From Myxococcota bacterium (GTDB lineage Bacteria > Myxococcota_A > UBA796 > UBA9615 > JAKLKC01), in assembly GCA_023150875.1 (NCBI GenBank), contig JAKLKC010000025.1, positions 25,255 to 89,254 on the forward strand: a stretch of DNA of 64,000 bases. The letters are read 5' to 3'. Under the pieces are notes generated by a model. The model had not been told where the DNA came from, did no database searches, and saw only the letters and a program-made list of their open reading frames with translations. Positions 8,465 to 16,770 of this stretch are shown one piece after another. The position numbers and the translations under genes were made by a program. Each line of letters begins with the position of its first letter. Within the stretch, counting starts at the first letter, position 1.

Positions 8465-8637
8465 GTGGAAATCTCATGGAGCGGTTGCCGGCCGGGGGCG
8501 CACTCACCCTCCGCCCTGCGCGAGTCAGACTCCCTTCGGGACCCGCCGTCTTTCCTCAGCCCCGCAAGGGGGCTTGAACGGTCGCCGCCAAGTCACACCC
8601 GAATCGGGGACCTCGGCCCTGGCGAGGTGGCGGGCGG

Positions 8638-9297
8638 TCACGCCCCCCGAAGCTCCTCCAACAGCGCCTCCGCCTTCCCGACGTCGAACCGGGGACACGA
8701 CGCGTCCTCGCGCACCTCGGTCCGGCCCGCCGCCAACCGCTCGAGGAGGGCGAGGGCCGTCGGGTCCGCGTCGCGCGTGACGTCCAGCAGGCGGACGAGG
8801 AGGTTCGCATCTCGGGGGTGCACCGGGCTGTACTCGGCCTCCTCCACGATCCGCTCCACGAGCATCGGCAGGGCCCGGGGGGCGAGTTCCACGAGGACGG
8901 CCTCGTAGTCCGTCCCGTCGTCGCCCCACGCCGACGTGTCCGGCCAGGTGTTGACGAGCGCCTGGACGGCCTCGTCGGTCCCGATCCCCTGGAGGGCCTC
9001 CGCCGCCGCGCCCTCGGACCCGAAACGGCTGGCGGCGTGGAGGACGAACTCGAGCCATGGGATGGCCCGGGGATCGCCCAGCGCGCCGAGGAGGCGGACC
9101 AGCGTCTCCTCGTGGGCCGCCCACTTCGGGTTCGGACGGGCGCCCTCGTGGGGTTCGCCGCCGACGGAGAGGGCGCGGATCACGGCCTCGAAGGCGTCGG
9201 TGCCGAGGTCCCGGACGGCGACGACGAGATCGTCCCAGCCCAGGTCCTCGTCCTCGTGCTTCCGGAGCAGGCGTTCGAGTGGGCGGTCGGGCTTCAA
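8638..9297 (-). CDS. HEAT-repeat-like protein of unknown role
   Basis: 219 aa, all-helical in appearance, with repeated segments such as ETLVRLLGALGDPRAIPWLE, AAEALQGIGTDEAVQALV and NLLVRLLDVTRDADPTALAL, which fit HEAT/PBS-lyase-type repeats. The TTG at 9297-9295 is chosen because a perfect GGAGG lies 6 bases upstream; the frame continues upstream to 9645 but that stretch has unlike composition and no start signal. No signal peptide or membrane segment. It lies between a biosynthetic operon and a nuclease gene, both on other transcripts, so no functional link can be drawn. HEAT proteins usually act as protein-protein scaffolds. Confidence 0.65.
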   Translation of the reverse strand: MKPDRPLERLLRKHEDEDLGWDDLVVAVRDLGTDAFEAVIRALSVGGEPHEGARPNPKWAAHEETLVRLLGALGDPRAIPWLEFVLHAASRFGSEGAAAEALQGIGTDEAVQALVNTWPDTSAWGDDGTDYEAVLVELAPRALPMLVERIVEEAEYSPVHPRDANLLVRLLDVTRDADPTALALLERLAAGRTEVREDASCPRFDVGKAEALLEELRGA

Positions 9298-9781
9298 GGT
9301 GGACCTCCGGGACGGTAGTGCCAGGTGGCGGCGGGGGAGCCGCGCGCGGGACCGCGCCCGGTCCAGGAGAGGGGGATACCACCAAAGCACCTCCGCACGA
9401 TACTCCAAAGGCCGCTCCGGAGCTTCGAGATGGCCGGCGCGAAGTCGAAGACAGCGCAGTCGTTGGGATCCGGGGCCGCCCTCGTCACCCTGCGTCGCCG
9501 TCCTCTCCTGCTGGCACCGGGTCGCGGGCCGCCGGCTCGTCTCGCTCCGCTTCGCACACCGGATCGATCCCGCATCCCGGAATCGACCGGGCGCACATCC
9601 CCGGCCGTGCGTAATCGTCGCGGGCCGGGTATCATCCCCGAGCACCCGCGGCCGCCCTCATTGGCGTCCCTCGGCCCCGCGCCCGGGGGGCTCGCGGTCG
9701 GACGCACCCCGCTCCGAGGGGGGCCGACGACATCACCGATCCCGGGATCCACTCGTGCCCTCGGTACCCCCGCCGTCTCCG
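9298..9781. other. 484-bp divergent gap between HEAT-like gene and PDDEXK gene
   Basis: Both strands are open in places because of base composition, but no frame shows a start with a ribosome site or recognisable protein. A TATCAT hexamer on the plus strand at 9630-9635, about 147 bases before the nuclease start, is the only promoter-like element seen and has no matching -35. Confidence 0.4.
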
Positions 9782-10669
9782 ATGCCCCTCAGCCATGCGC
9801 CGAGCCTGTTGCCGTACGACGAGGACCGCCCACGGCGGGTGGATGCGGTCCGGCGCCTGGGGGACCTGAGCCACCAGCGCCGTTCGCGTCGCACGGCGGT
9901 GATCGGCCGGATCGCGGCGCACTCCCGCGCCTTCTTCGCCGAGCACGCTGACGGGGTCATCGCCGACGCGCGAAGATGGCTCCGGGTCGGCGCCGTGCCC
10001 TCCCTGCGGCTCGCGGCCGGTGAGCCCCGTAGGGAGGTCCCGATCAATCGGATCATGGGGTGGCTGCTCGATCCTGGGGAGTCCCACGGGGCCGGGGCGG
10101 CGTTCCTCTGCGCCGTCGCCCGTCACATCGGCTTCGATGACCTGGTCGGCGACCTGTCCGAAGGCGCCCCCGTGCGGACCTACGTTCAGCGGGTCCCCGG
10201 AGCCGTGTTCGCCGGCCGGATGCCCGACCTGCTGATCGACACGCCTCGCTCGGTGCTCCTGCTGGAGAACAAGGTCGACGCGCGGGAGACCCGCCCGGCG
10301 CAATACGCCGACTATCGCGCCGCTCTCGAGGAGTGGGCGGGCACCCGAAGCGCTCGGGCCGTCCTTGCGGCGCCCGGAGGGCGTGACGTGCCCGAGGGGT
10401 GGTCGCTCCTGACCCACGCCGAGATCGCCCGACTCCTGAGGCACGCGGCGTCCCGCGACGAAGACCCGATCCCGCTGTGGGCCAGGGCCGTGGCCCTCCA
10501 GACCGCGGAAGCGCTCGATCCGATGATCTCGATCGGCGACGTCCGGACGATGGCCCGGGTCCTCCGCCGGGCCGACCGCGGTCCGGTCCCGGTCATCGAC
10601 ATCGTGCGGCTCCGGGCAAGCCTGGTGCGGATCGGGGAGCCGCGATGGCCCCGGTGCGAAGAGGAGTAG
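9782..10669 (+). CDS. PD-(D/E)XK nuclease-superfamily protein (PDDEXK_4-like)
   Basis: 295 aa. The nuclease core is plain: PDLLID (metal-binding Asp near residue 150), then VLLLENKVDA with the E-x-K pair near residues 160-162, followed by QYADYRAAL, the pattern of the PDDEXK_4 family. The upstream conserved segment RIMGWLLDPGESHGAGAAFL is also typical of that family. The ATG at 9782 is the first start after which similarity begins; no good ribosome site is visible. The next gene starts 3 bases after its stop, so the two form a pair. Such stand-alone PDDEXK_4 proteins are common in defence islands; here it precedes the DndD/HerA-like module by about 0.9 kb. DNA cleavage is family inference. 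Confidence 0.8.
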   Translation: MPLSHAPSLLPYDEDRPRRVDAVRRLGDLSHQRRSRRTAVIGRIAAHSRAFFAEHADGVIADARRWLRVGAVPSLRLAAGEPRREVPINRIMGWLLDPGESHGAGAAFLCAVARHIGFDDLVGDLSEGAPVRTYVQRVPGAVFAGRMPDLLIDTPRSVLLLENKVDARETRPAQYADYRAALEEWAGTRSARAVLAAPGGRDVPEGWSLLTHAEIARLLRHAASRDEDPIPLWARAVALQTAEALDPMISIGDVRTMARVLRRADRGPVPVIDIVRLRASLVRIGEPRWPRCEEE

Positions 10670-10672
10670 GGC

Positions 10673-11287
10673 GTGAGTACCTGGAACGAGCTGATCGCGG
10701 CTTACGACCGCGACTACGACGACATCGAGGCCGCCCGCGCCGAGTACGTGGACGCGACGCACCGCCTCCTAGACTCCCTGAACCATGCTGCCGAAGGGGC
10801 GCTGCGGCGGAACGGGGCGCCCAACGGCTGGGCGCGGCGCCACGTCACCGTCGGCGGGGCCAACGATGCGGGCGGAGTGACCCCACGCGACTTCCTTCTG
10901 GTCGAGCTCCAAGCAGGAGCGTCCTACGCGGGCGTGAACGCATGGATCGGCCGGCCTTGGCACGGCCCGGAGCGCACCCTCCGGATCGGACTCTGGTGCC
11001 ACGCCGCGGCCGGGAGACCCGTCGAGAGGCAGTCCATGCTCGCCCGCGACGGCAGCGAGGAGGTCCTTCCCTCGCAGCTCCCGGGAGCGCCCCTGGACCC
11101 GGATGTCGACACCGACGAGTTCGTGGAGGACGAGGGCGATGGGTCGGTGTGGCTGCGGATCGCGTCCGTCGACCTCTCCGACCCCGGCGTGGCGGGCAAG
11201 GCCTCGGCGGTGCTGGGGGACTACGTCGAGGCCTCCCACCGCGTGCTCGCCCACCTCGTCGCCCGCCCGCCACGTCGCCGGACCTGA
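10673..11287 (+). CDS. Unknown 204-aa protein paired with PDDEXK nuclease
   Basis: Not recognised. The GTG at 10673 follows the nuclease stop by 3 bases, with GAGGAG just upstream inside the nuclease gene's end, so translation is coupled. The N-terminus is acidic and helical (YDRDYDDIEAARAEYVDA), the middle has mixed beta segments (FLLVELQAG; RTLRIGLWCH), and the C-terminus has an acidic patch (DVDTDEFVEDEGDGS) followed by VWLRIASVDLSDP. The acidic character could suit a DNA mimic or an inhibitor of the nuclease, or a specificity partner; this is speculation. No membrane segment or signal peptide. Confidence 0.65.
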   Translation: MSTWNELIAAYDRDYDDIEAARAEYVDATHRLLDSLNHAAEGALRRNGAPNGWARRHVTVGGANDAGGVTPRDFLLVELQAGASYAGVNAWIGRPWHGPERTLRIGLWCHAAAGRPVERQSMLARDGSEEVLPSQLPGAPLDPDVDTDEFVEDEGDGSVWLRIASVDLSDPGVAGKASAVLGDYVEASHRVLAHLVARPPRRRT

Positions 11288-11525
11288 GCCCCGCAGCCGC
11301 CCCGGGCTCCCGGGAACGTCCCGCGGAGCGCCCCGTCAGCGGCGGGGGTGTGCTCTTCGGAGGGTCCGTGCCCCAGGACGCCGGTGCCCGGTCGGCGATG
11401 AGGTCCGCGAGCGGGGAGTGCGCGACCGGTGGGGGCATGGCCCAGGGCTGTCCCCCACCGAGTGGGTGTCCCCGCGAAACCGCGGGCGTGCGGCTCGTCC
11501 GCCTTGACAGGGAGCCCCGATTCCA

Positions 11526-13757
11526 GTGAACCTCCCGCCCCGGGAGCCCGTGCGCGAGACCACGACACAGGAGAGCGTCCGCGAGGCCGTGGACGGCGGG
11601 GATGGGGTGCTCGCGGATGCCGCCGCGGCGGGGGATCTGCCCCCGTGGCTCCTGCCGTGGCTGGTCGAGCTGGAGCGACGCCAGGTCCGACGCTACGGGC
11701 GCGCCGGGATCACCACCCAGGTCGCGTCGGCGCTGGAGCACGCCGCCCTGGGCAGGGTGCCCGCCGGGGCCGGCGGGGTGGACACCTCGGCCGACGCGGC
11801 GCGGTCCCCCCGCGTGTTCCTGCGGGAGCTGCGACTGGTCAACTTCCGGCAGTTCGCCGAGGCGCGGATCGACTTCACCGAGCAGCCCTCGCGCCCGGTG
11901 ACCCTGGTGGAGGCCCAGAACGGCTTCGGCAAGTCGCACCTCGTCGAGGCCCTGCGCTTCGCCCTCGTCGATTACCTCGCCCGGCCCGGGCCCGGGGCCC
12001 GGGGCTCCTTCGACACCCTGCTGCACCGATACGCCCAGGGCGAGAAGCCCCACCTGGAGGTCCACGTCGCGCTGGAGATCGACGGCGACGCGGTGCTCGT
12101 GTGGCGACGACTCTCCTTCCGGCGGTCCGGCTCGGGCTTCGCCGCCGAGGGACGTCCCACCATGAGCGTCCGGATCCCGGGAAGGACGAACCCTCTCCAG
12201 GACTCCGAGGCCACCGACTGGCTGTCGCATCGCCTGCCCCCCGCGGTGGTCGGCTACTTCGTGTTCGATGCCGAGAGCCAGGTCGTCCAGGAGCTGTCCG
12301 GCCAGGCCGGCGAGCGCCTCCCCGAGGTCAAGGGGCAGGTGGAGGCGGCCATCGGGGCCAGGTCCGTCCGAGACGCCGCCCGCCGCGTCCGGGAACGGGA
12401 GGCCGCGATCCGCGCCGATCTGGGCGAGCTGCGCCGGGAGCGCACGCCCGAGCAGCTCGCGGCCCGCCTCGCGGAGATCGGCTCCGCGCGGGCAGCGACC
12501 GAGGTCAAGGTGGCGGAGGCGCAGGCGCGGGCCGGGGAGGCCCGTCTCCGCATCGACGAGATCGAGCGCCTGCTGGGGAGCCGGCCTGGCCCCCCCAGCG
12601 GAGACGGGCCCATCGCCGCTCCCGGCGACGACGCCCGCCTCGCCGACCTGCACGCGGAGATCGAGCGCCTCCGGGGCATCGACCTCGCCGGGGTCGTCGA
12701 TGACCTCCCCCTGGCCCTGCTCCAGCCGATCCTGGGCGAGACCAGGCCGCGGCGGGCGGCCGTCGAGGACACTCCCGCGCTCCGGCGCGCCCTCGACGTC
12801 GTCGCCGACGCCGTGGCCCGGGGCGCGTTCCCGTGGGCACGGCCCGGCCCCGTCGAGGGCATCCGCGCCGACCTGGTCGCCGCGGTGGGCCTGCCTCCGA
12901 GCCCGTCCGAGGCGCTCCTGGAGCTGGCCCGGCGCTCCCGGTTGGCCCGGCAACGGTTGGAGGGCTCCGGCCTGGGGCGCCTGCCCGCGGCCCTGGCCGA
13001 GGCGCGGGAACTGGAAGCTCGGACGCGGGACCGGCCGCCCCCTTCCCCCGACGGGCCCGAAGAGGGGCGGGCGCTGTGGGCGGAGCGCGACCGGAGGCGG
13101 GGGGAGGAGCTGGCCGCCCTCCAGGAGGATGAGCTTGGACGCGGTCGGCTGGCGGAACTGGACGCGGAGGCGCAGGAGCTGGAGCGGCTGCGGGGACCAT
13201 CCCAGGAGACGGCGCGGCGGCGGTCGTCCCTGGAGCGACAGGCGCAACTGGCCCGGGCCGCCGGAGTGGCCCTGGACGCCGCGGCGGACGCGATGAGGCA
13301 GGGGAGCCTGCGCGCCCTCCAGCGGGCGGCCTCGGCGGCGCTGCACCGGACCACCAACAAGCCCGACCTGTTCCACGCCATCGAGTTCGACCCCGACACC
13401 CTGCGCTACCGGGTCGTCGACCCCGATGGCCATCCGGTGCCCCCCGACCGCTCCACCGGCGAGCGCACCGTCCTGGCCCTCGCCCTGGTCACCGGCCTCC
13501 AGAGGGCGTCGGGCCTCGAGTTCCCCCTCGTCATGGAGGCTCCCCTCAAGCCGCTGGATCCCGTCCACCAGACCAAGGTCGTGACCGAGCTCCTGGCGAG
13601 CCGCGGCCACCAGACGATCCTCCTCGTCAAGCCCGGCGAGATCCCGGAGTACCTGCTGGGCGTCGTGTCGGCCCGGGTGGGGCGCCGCTTCACGCTCCGC
13701 CGTCCCATCGGCCAACGGGACCTCACCGAGGTGGTGGCCGACGGGGGGACTCCGTGA
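11526..13757 (+). CDS. DndD-like SMC/RecF-type ATPase (defence module component)
   Basis: 743 aa. An N-terminal extension of about 95 residues precedes a RecF/SbcC-type head: FLRELRLVNFRQF, then Walker A NGFGKS near residues 130-136. YFVFDAES near residue 243 matches the FFFFDGE-type block that marks DndD-family ATPases. Two long coiled-coil stretches follow (about 260-360 and 420-590, Arg/Glu/Ala-rich, no CxxC zinc hook), then the ABC signature STGERTVLAL near 643. The Walker B-like LVMEAPLKPLD has Glu where Asp is usual. The start is GTG at 11526; ribosome site weak. It overlaps the next gene by GTGA. In Dnd systems DndD works with DndC/DndE in DNA phosphorothioation, but here no DndA or DndC neighbour exists, so the role is likely a related but different DNA surveillance function. 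Confidence 0.75.
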   Translation: MNLPPREPVRETTTQESVREAVDGGDGVLADAAAAGDLPPWLLPWLVELERRQVRRYGRAGITTQVASALEHAALGRVPAGAGGVDTSADAARSPRVFLRELRLVNFRQFAEARIDFTEQPSRPVTLVEAQNGFGKSHLVEALRFALVDYLARPGPGARGSFDTLLHRYAQGEKPHLEVHVALEIDGDAVLVWRRLSFRRSGSGFAAEGRPTMSVRIPGRTNPLQDSEATDWLSHRLPPAVVGYFVFDAESQVVQELSGQAGERLPEVKGQVEAAIGARSVRDAARRVREREAAIRADLGELRRERTPEQLAARLAEIGSARAATEVKVAEAQARAGEARLRIDEIERLLGSRPGPPSGDGPIAAPGDDARLADLHAEIERLRGIDLAGVVDDLPLALLQPILGETRPRRAAVEDTPALRRALDVVADAVARGAFPWARPGPVEGIRADLVAAVGLPPSPSEALLELARRSRLARQRLEGSGLGRLPAALAEARELEARTRDRPPPSPDGPEEGRALWAERDRRRGEELAALQEDELGRGRLAELDAEAQELERLRGPSQETARRRSSLERQAQLARAAGVALDAAADAMRQGSLRALQRAASAALHRTTNKPDLFHAIEFDPDTLRYRVVDPDGHPVPPDRSTGERTVLALALVTGLQRASGLEFPLVMEAPLKPLDPVHQTKVVTELLASRGHQTILLVKPGEIPEYLLGVVSARVGRRFTLRRPIGQRDLTEVVADGGTP

Positions 13758-15214
13758 CGGCCGAATTCGATCCCGCGGCGTTCCGGGACCGGCTGGCGCG
13801 GGACCTGGACCTGCCCGCCGCGTCCTTGGACCGCCTGGCGGTGGCGCTCGGGCTCGCCCACGGCGTCTCCGCCACCCGCCCGGTCGCGGTCCATCCCGAC
13901 CTCGACGGGTTCGCCGGCGGGCCGGTGTTCGCCCCCCTGCTGGCGGCGCGGGGCGTCGATGGCGGTCCCACCCTGGCCCGGGCGGCGGCGGCGGGCTACG
14001 CGCTCCTGTCCGATGGGGTGGACGCGGCGGACGGGGACGCGCGGGTGGCGCTGGCCCGGCTCGCCGCGGGGCCGGCCGCGAGTCCCGTCGGCCCCGCCCC
14101 GGGCGCGGTCGCCCCCATTACGGTCCCCATCGGGGAGGGCTCTAGCGGCCCGGTGACCTGGACCGTCAACCGGGAGTCGGGACGCCGCACCAACGCCAAC
14201 GTCCGGATCGCCGGCGCCCAGGGCAAGGGCAAGACGCAGTTCCTCATGCACCTCCTGGCCGCCATCGCCGCGAGGTCGCCGCGCACCGGACTCATCCTGC
14301 TCGACTACAAGGGCGATCTGTCGGCGGACGCGCCGTTCGTCGCCGCGGTCGGCGCACGGGTGATCCGGCCCGAGCGCGAGCCGGTGCCCATCAACCCCTT
14401 CGACGTGCCCAGCGAGGTCAACGTGCGCCTGGTGCCCGCCGAGGTCGCCGAGCTGCTGGCCTCGCTCCAGCCGGGCATGGGCCAGGTCCAGCGCCTGCTG
14501 GTCCGCCGGGGGCTGGAGGCGGCCTACGGCGAGTCGGTCAGCGCCGGAGGCCCGGGCCCGACGGCGCGGCAGGTGGCGGCGGCGGTCGCCGAGGTCTACG
14601 CGGGGGAGGCGCGCGCCGCCGACTCGGTGACGGCGTGGATGGACCACCTCGCCGAGCTGGGTCTGTTCGCGGAGCGCACCGCGGGCTCGGCCGAGGACTT
14701 CCTCCGCGGCCGGTGGATCATCGACCTCTCAGCGCTCCAGTCCCTGAGGAACGTGGTCGCGTTCGTGCTCCTGCACTGGACCTCCCGCGCGGTCCAGGCC
14801 CTGCCCGACTCGACCCTCGCCCCCGGCGCCATCCGCGAGATCCGCAGCATCGTGGCCGTCGACGAGGCCCACCACTACCTGCGTGCCCGGTGCCGCCCGG
14901 TCCTCGACCTGCTCCGGATCGGCCGTTCCAAGGGCGTCCCGGTGTTCCTCTCGAGCCAGAGCCTGTCGGACTTCAAGGAGCACACCGAGACCGACCAGCT
15001 CTTCGCCGGCACCTACGTGCTCGGTCACGGCATGCCCCCCGACGCCCGGACCGTCCAGGGCGCGCTGGGCCTGCCGGCGGCGGAGGCCGCCCGCGCCGCG
15101 GCCCGGACCTGCCAGCTCGAACAGTTCGAAGCGCTGGCCCCCGACGACGCGGGGAGCGCCCGCCCCGCCCCCCTGAAGCTCCGGGCGTTCTTCGAACGAC
15201 GCTGGCGCCCCTGA
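13754..15214 (+). CDS. HerA/FtsK-type ATPase with possible N-terminal DndE-like domain
   Basis: 486 aa. Residues about 1-110 form a small helical domain (SLDRLAVALGLAHG...) whose layout resembles DndE, the small DNA-binding Dnd subunit; this assignment is tentative. From about residue 140 it is a HerA-type translocase: Walker A GAQGKGKTQF (about 153-162), LLDYKGDLSAD, INPFDVPSEVN, and Walker B IVAVDEAHHYL (about 365-375). The sensor-like segment GRSKGVPVFLSSQSLSDF is characteristic of HerA/VirB4-like pumps. The start is GTG at 13754 overlapping the DndD-like stop as GTGA. HerA-family motors drive DNA in repair and in several phage-defence complexes. The coupling to a DndD-like head ATPase argues that both form one complex. 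Confidence 0.78.
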   Translation: MTAEFDPAAFRDRLARDLDLPAASLDRLAVALGLAHGVSATRPVAVHPDLDGFAGGPVFAPLLAARGVDGGPTLARAAAAGYALLSDGVDAADGDARVALARLAAGPAASPVGPAPGAVAPITVPIGEGSSGPVTWTVNRESGRRTNANVRIAGAQGKGKTQFLMHLLAAIAARSPRTGLILLDYKGDLSADAPFVAAVGARVIRPEREPVPINPFDVPSEVNVRLVPAEVAELLASLQPGMGQVQRLLVRRGLEAAYGESVSAGGPGPTARQVAAAVAEVYAGEARAADSVTAWMDHLAELGLFAERTAGSAEDFLRGRWIIDLSALQSLRNVVAFVLLHWTSRAVQALPDSTLAPGAIREIRSIVAVDEAHHYLRARCRPVLDLLRIGRSKGVPVFLSSQSLSDFKEHTETDQLFAGTYVLGHGMPPDARTVQGALGLPAAEAARAAARTCQLEQFEALAPDDAGSARPAPLKLRAFFERRWRP

Positions 15215-15255
15215 AACGCCCACCCCACGCGATCCCTGGACCGGAGGACCTGTCG

Positions 15256-16110
15256 ATGCGCTCGACCGTGACGATCGAAGACGAGTGGAAGGAGCTGGTG
15301 GCCGAGGCGGACGCGCTCGCGGCCGCGGCGACCGCCTTGCGCCGGACGACCCGCCTGCTCGCCCGCCCCGACGGGTACGACTCCCTGCCCAAGGTGGCCC
15401 GCGCCCTGGACGGCATCGAGAAGGCGACCGCTCTGCCCGAATCGCTGCGGGACCGCGCGGCCGACGCGGCGCGCTCGGCGCGTACGTGGCTCGACGCGGA
15501 GCGGGAGATCCGGGCACGGGGGTTCGCCCGCGAGGCGGTCGAGCACTTCCGGGCGAGGGGCGTGGGCGCGGTCCAGGACGGCCTGGAGATCTCGGCCCCT
15601 CCCTGCGGCATCCGTTTCGATCCCGCCCGGGACCGGGCCGAGGTCCACCACGCGGGCGAGCCGGTGATCGAGGGCGTGCCCCTCGTGCCGGAGCGGATCT
15701 TCGCGGCCTGGCAGTCCGCCCAGGCCCGCCTCGCCGCCGGAGAGACTCCCCCCGAGCGGTTCGCCGACCTGCTGATCGGAGCCTACGACCGGATCGTCGC
15801 CCGCGACCGCGAGGGTCGCGCCGGGCCGCGCGTCCCCCTCCCCGAGGTCCACTTCGAGATGTTCGTCGGCCGCCAGACGGCCCAGGCCCGGACGAGCCCC
15901 ACCCAGGGCCGGATCAAGGAGTACCCTCGCTTCCAATTCGCCTGGGACCTGGCCCGGCTGCTCGACTCCCCCGAGTTCCACGCCCGCGGCGCCCGCCGGA
16001 TCGAGATCCTCCCCGCGTCACCGAGCGCGTCCAAGAGCCGGTCCGCGTCGGTGCTCGTGGTGGGCGAGGACGGCGAGCGCCGCGTCCTGGGGGACGTCCG
16101 GGTGGGGTAG
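15256..16110 (+). CDS. Unknown third protein of the DndD/HerA-like module
   Basis: 284 aa, not recognised. The ATG at 15256 has GGAGG 8-9 bases upstream and lies 41 bases after the HerA gene, so co-transcription is likely. Residues about 1-105 are helical and Ala/Arg/Glu-rich (EDEWKELVAEADALAAAA...), suggesting a coiled-coil or helical bundle. Residues about 110-284 are alpha/beta with the segments PPCGIRFDP, PLPEVHFEMFVGRQ, IKEYPRFQFAWDLARLL, and a C-terminal SVLVVGEDGERRVLGDVRV. No nuclease or methylase motif is obvious; the conserved-looking HFEMFVGRQ and EYPRFQF blocks are the places to test. It may be the adaptor or effector of the module. Confidence 0.65.
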   Translation: MRSTVTIEDEWKELVAEADALAAAATALRRTTRLLARPDGYDSLPKVARALDGIEKATALPESLRDRAADAARSARTWLDAEREIRARGFAREAVEHFRARGVGAVQDGLEISAPPCGIRFDPARDRAEVHHAGEPVIEGVPLVPERIFAAWQSAQARLAAGETPPERFADLLIGAYDRIVARDREGRAGPRVPLPEVHFEMFVGRQTAQARTSPTQGRIKEYPRFQFAWDLARLLDSPEFHARGARRIEILPASPSASKSRSASVLVVGEDGERRVLGDVRVG

Positions 16111-16120
16111 TCCACGGGAG

Positions 16121-16138
16121 GCGCCCCCCGAGGGGCGC
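16121..16138 (+). terminator. Hairpin after the DndD/HerA-like module
   Basis: GCGCCCC (16121-16127), loop CCGA, GGGGCGC (16132-16138), starting 10 bases after the stop of the last module gene. The 7-bp stem is all G/C and no T-tract follows, as is usual in this very GC-rich sequence. It supports the module ending at 16110. Confidence 0.45.
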
Positions 16139-16274
16139 GCCGGCGGCGCTGCGGGCCGCACCCCGGGACCTGGTGCCGCCAGGCCCGCTGTCCTGCAGTC
16201 GGGAGAGGAAGCGCCCGCCCGAGCACCCACCTCTCGATGCTGTCGACACCCTCCAAGGGGGAGGGCCGCCCCAT

Positions 16275-16682
16275 TCACATCGCGCCGCGGATCTTCTCCG
16301 CCTGCGCCCGGAGGTCCGCGGGATCGGCGGGGCGGGGGCACCAGGGGAGGCGGACGTCGTCGTCCTCGTAGCGGGGGATCACGTGGAAGTGGATGTGGAA
16401 GACCGACTGGAAGGCGGCGGCTCCCGAGGACTGGACCAGGTTCACGCCGTCGGCGGCGAGGGCCGTGCGGGCGGCGCCCGCGACGCGCTGGGCGACCTTC
16501 GCCACGTGGGCGAGAACCTCGGGGTCGATGTCGTGGATGTCCCGGAAGTGGCTTCGGGGGATCACCAGGGCGTGGCCCCGGGTGCCGGGGTTGATGTCCA
16601 TGAAGGCGATGGCGCCCTCGTCCTCATAGATCCGGGTCGAGGGGATCGCCCCCGAGACGATGCCGCAGAAGATGCAGTCCAT
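16275..16682 (-). CDS. HIT-family nucleotide hydrolase (HINT-like)
   Basis: 135 aa, standard HIT size. The active-site triad HIHFHVIP (HxHxHxxP) is intact, and the N-terminus MDCIFCGIVSG with FMDINPGTRGHALVIPRSH is typical of HINT/PKCI-type purine nucleotide phosphoramidases, which cleave AMP-N bonds. The CxxC in CIFC is the usual partial zinc site. The start is ATG at 16682. Single-gene unit, convergent with the defence module on its downstream side and 88 bases downstream of the phosphate permease stop; nothing suggests a functional tie to either. Confidence 0.93.
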   Translation of the reverse strand: MDCIFCGIVSGAIPSTRIYEDEGAIAFMDINPGTRGHALVIPRSHFRDIHDIDPEVLAHVAKVAQRVAGAARTALAADGVNLVQSSGAAAFQSVFHIHFHVIPRYEDDDVRLPWCPRPADPADLRAQAEKIRGAM

Positions 16683-16770
16683 GGGATCCCTCCGGGTCCG
16701 CCGGCGCGGCGGCGCCCACAGTTCTAGGCGCGAGCACGGGGTCTTGGGAAGCCCCCTACCGTCCGGGCCC

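Larger units (their letters stand above)
8058..8637. other. 580-bp gap: promoter and long leader of the 2188-8057 operon
   Basis: No convincing gene. On the minus strand the promoter at 8435-8464 would give a leader of about 370 bases before the 99-aa gene. Inside it one minus-strand frame (about 8250-8350) looks protein-like (DPQPEDLGRIARMLQ...) with GC-rich third positions but no credible start or stop, so it may be a small or decayed gene. The side nearer 8638 holds nothing I can identify except the downstream end of the HEAT-like gene. Confidence 0.4.

Noticed and set aside
11504..11509. TTGACA hexamer upstream of the DndD-like gene
   Set aside because: It lies only about 17 bases before the start codon, so no -10 can fit between it and the gene; no TATAAT-like element follows at proper spacing.
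10845..13715. Long minus-strand open frame (about 950 codons) across the DndD-like gene
   Set aside because: It is the antisense shadow of a GC-rich gene: Arg/Gly/Pro-rich translation, no domain, no start signal, whereas the plus frame has Walker A, signature and Walker B motifs.
11526..16110. Reading the module as an ordinary DNA phosphorothioation (Dnd) operon
   Set aside because: No cysteine desulfurase, PAPS-reductase-like DndC or DndB is encoded on either side within the window.
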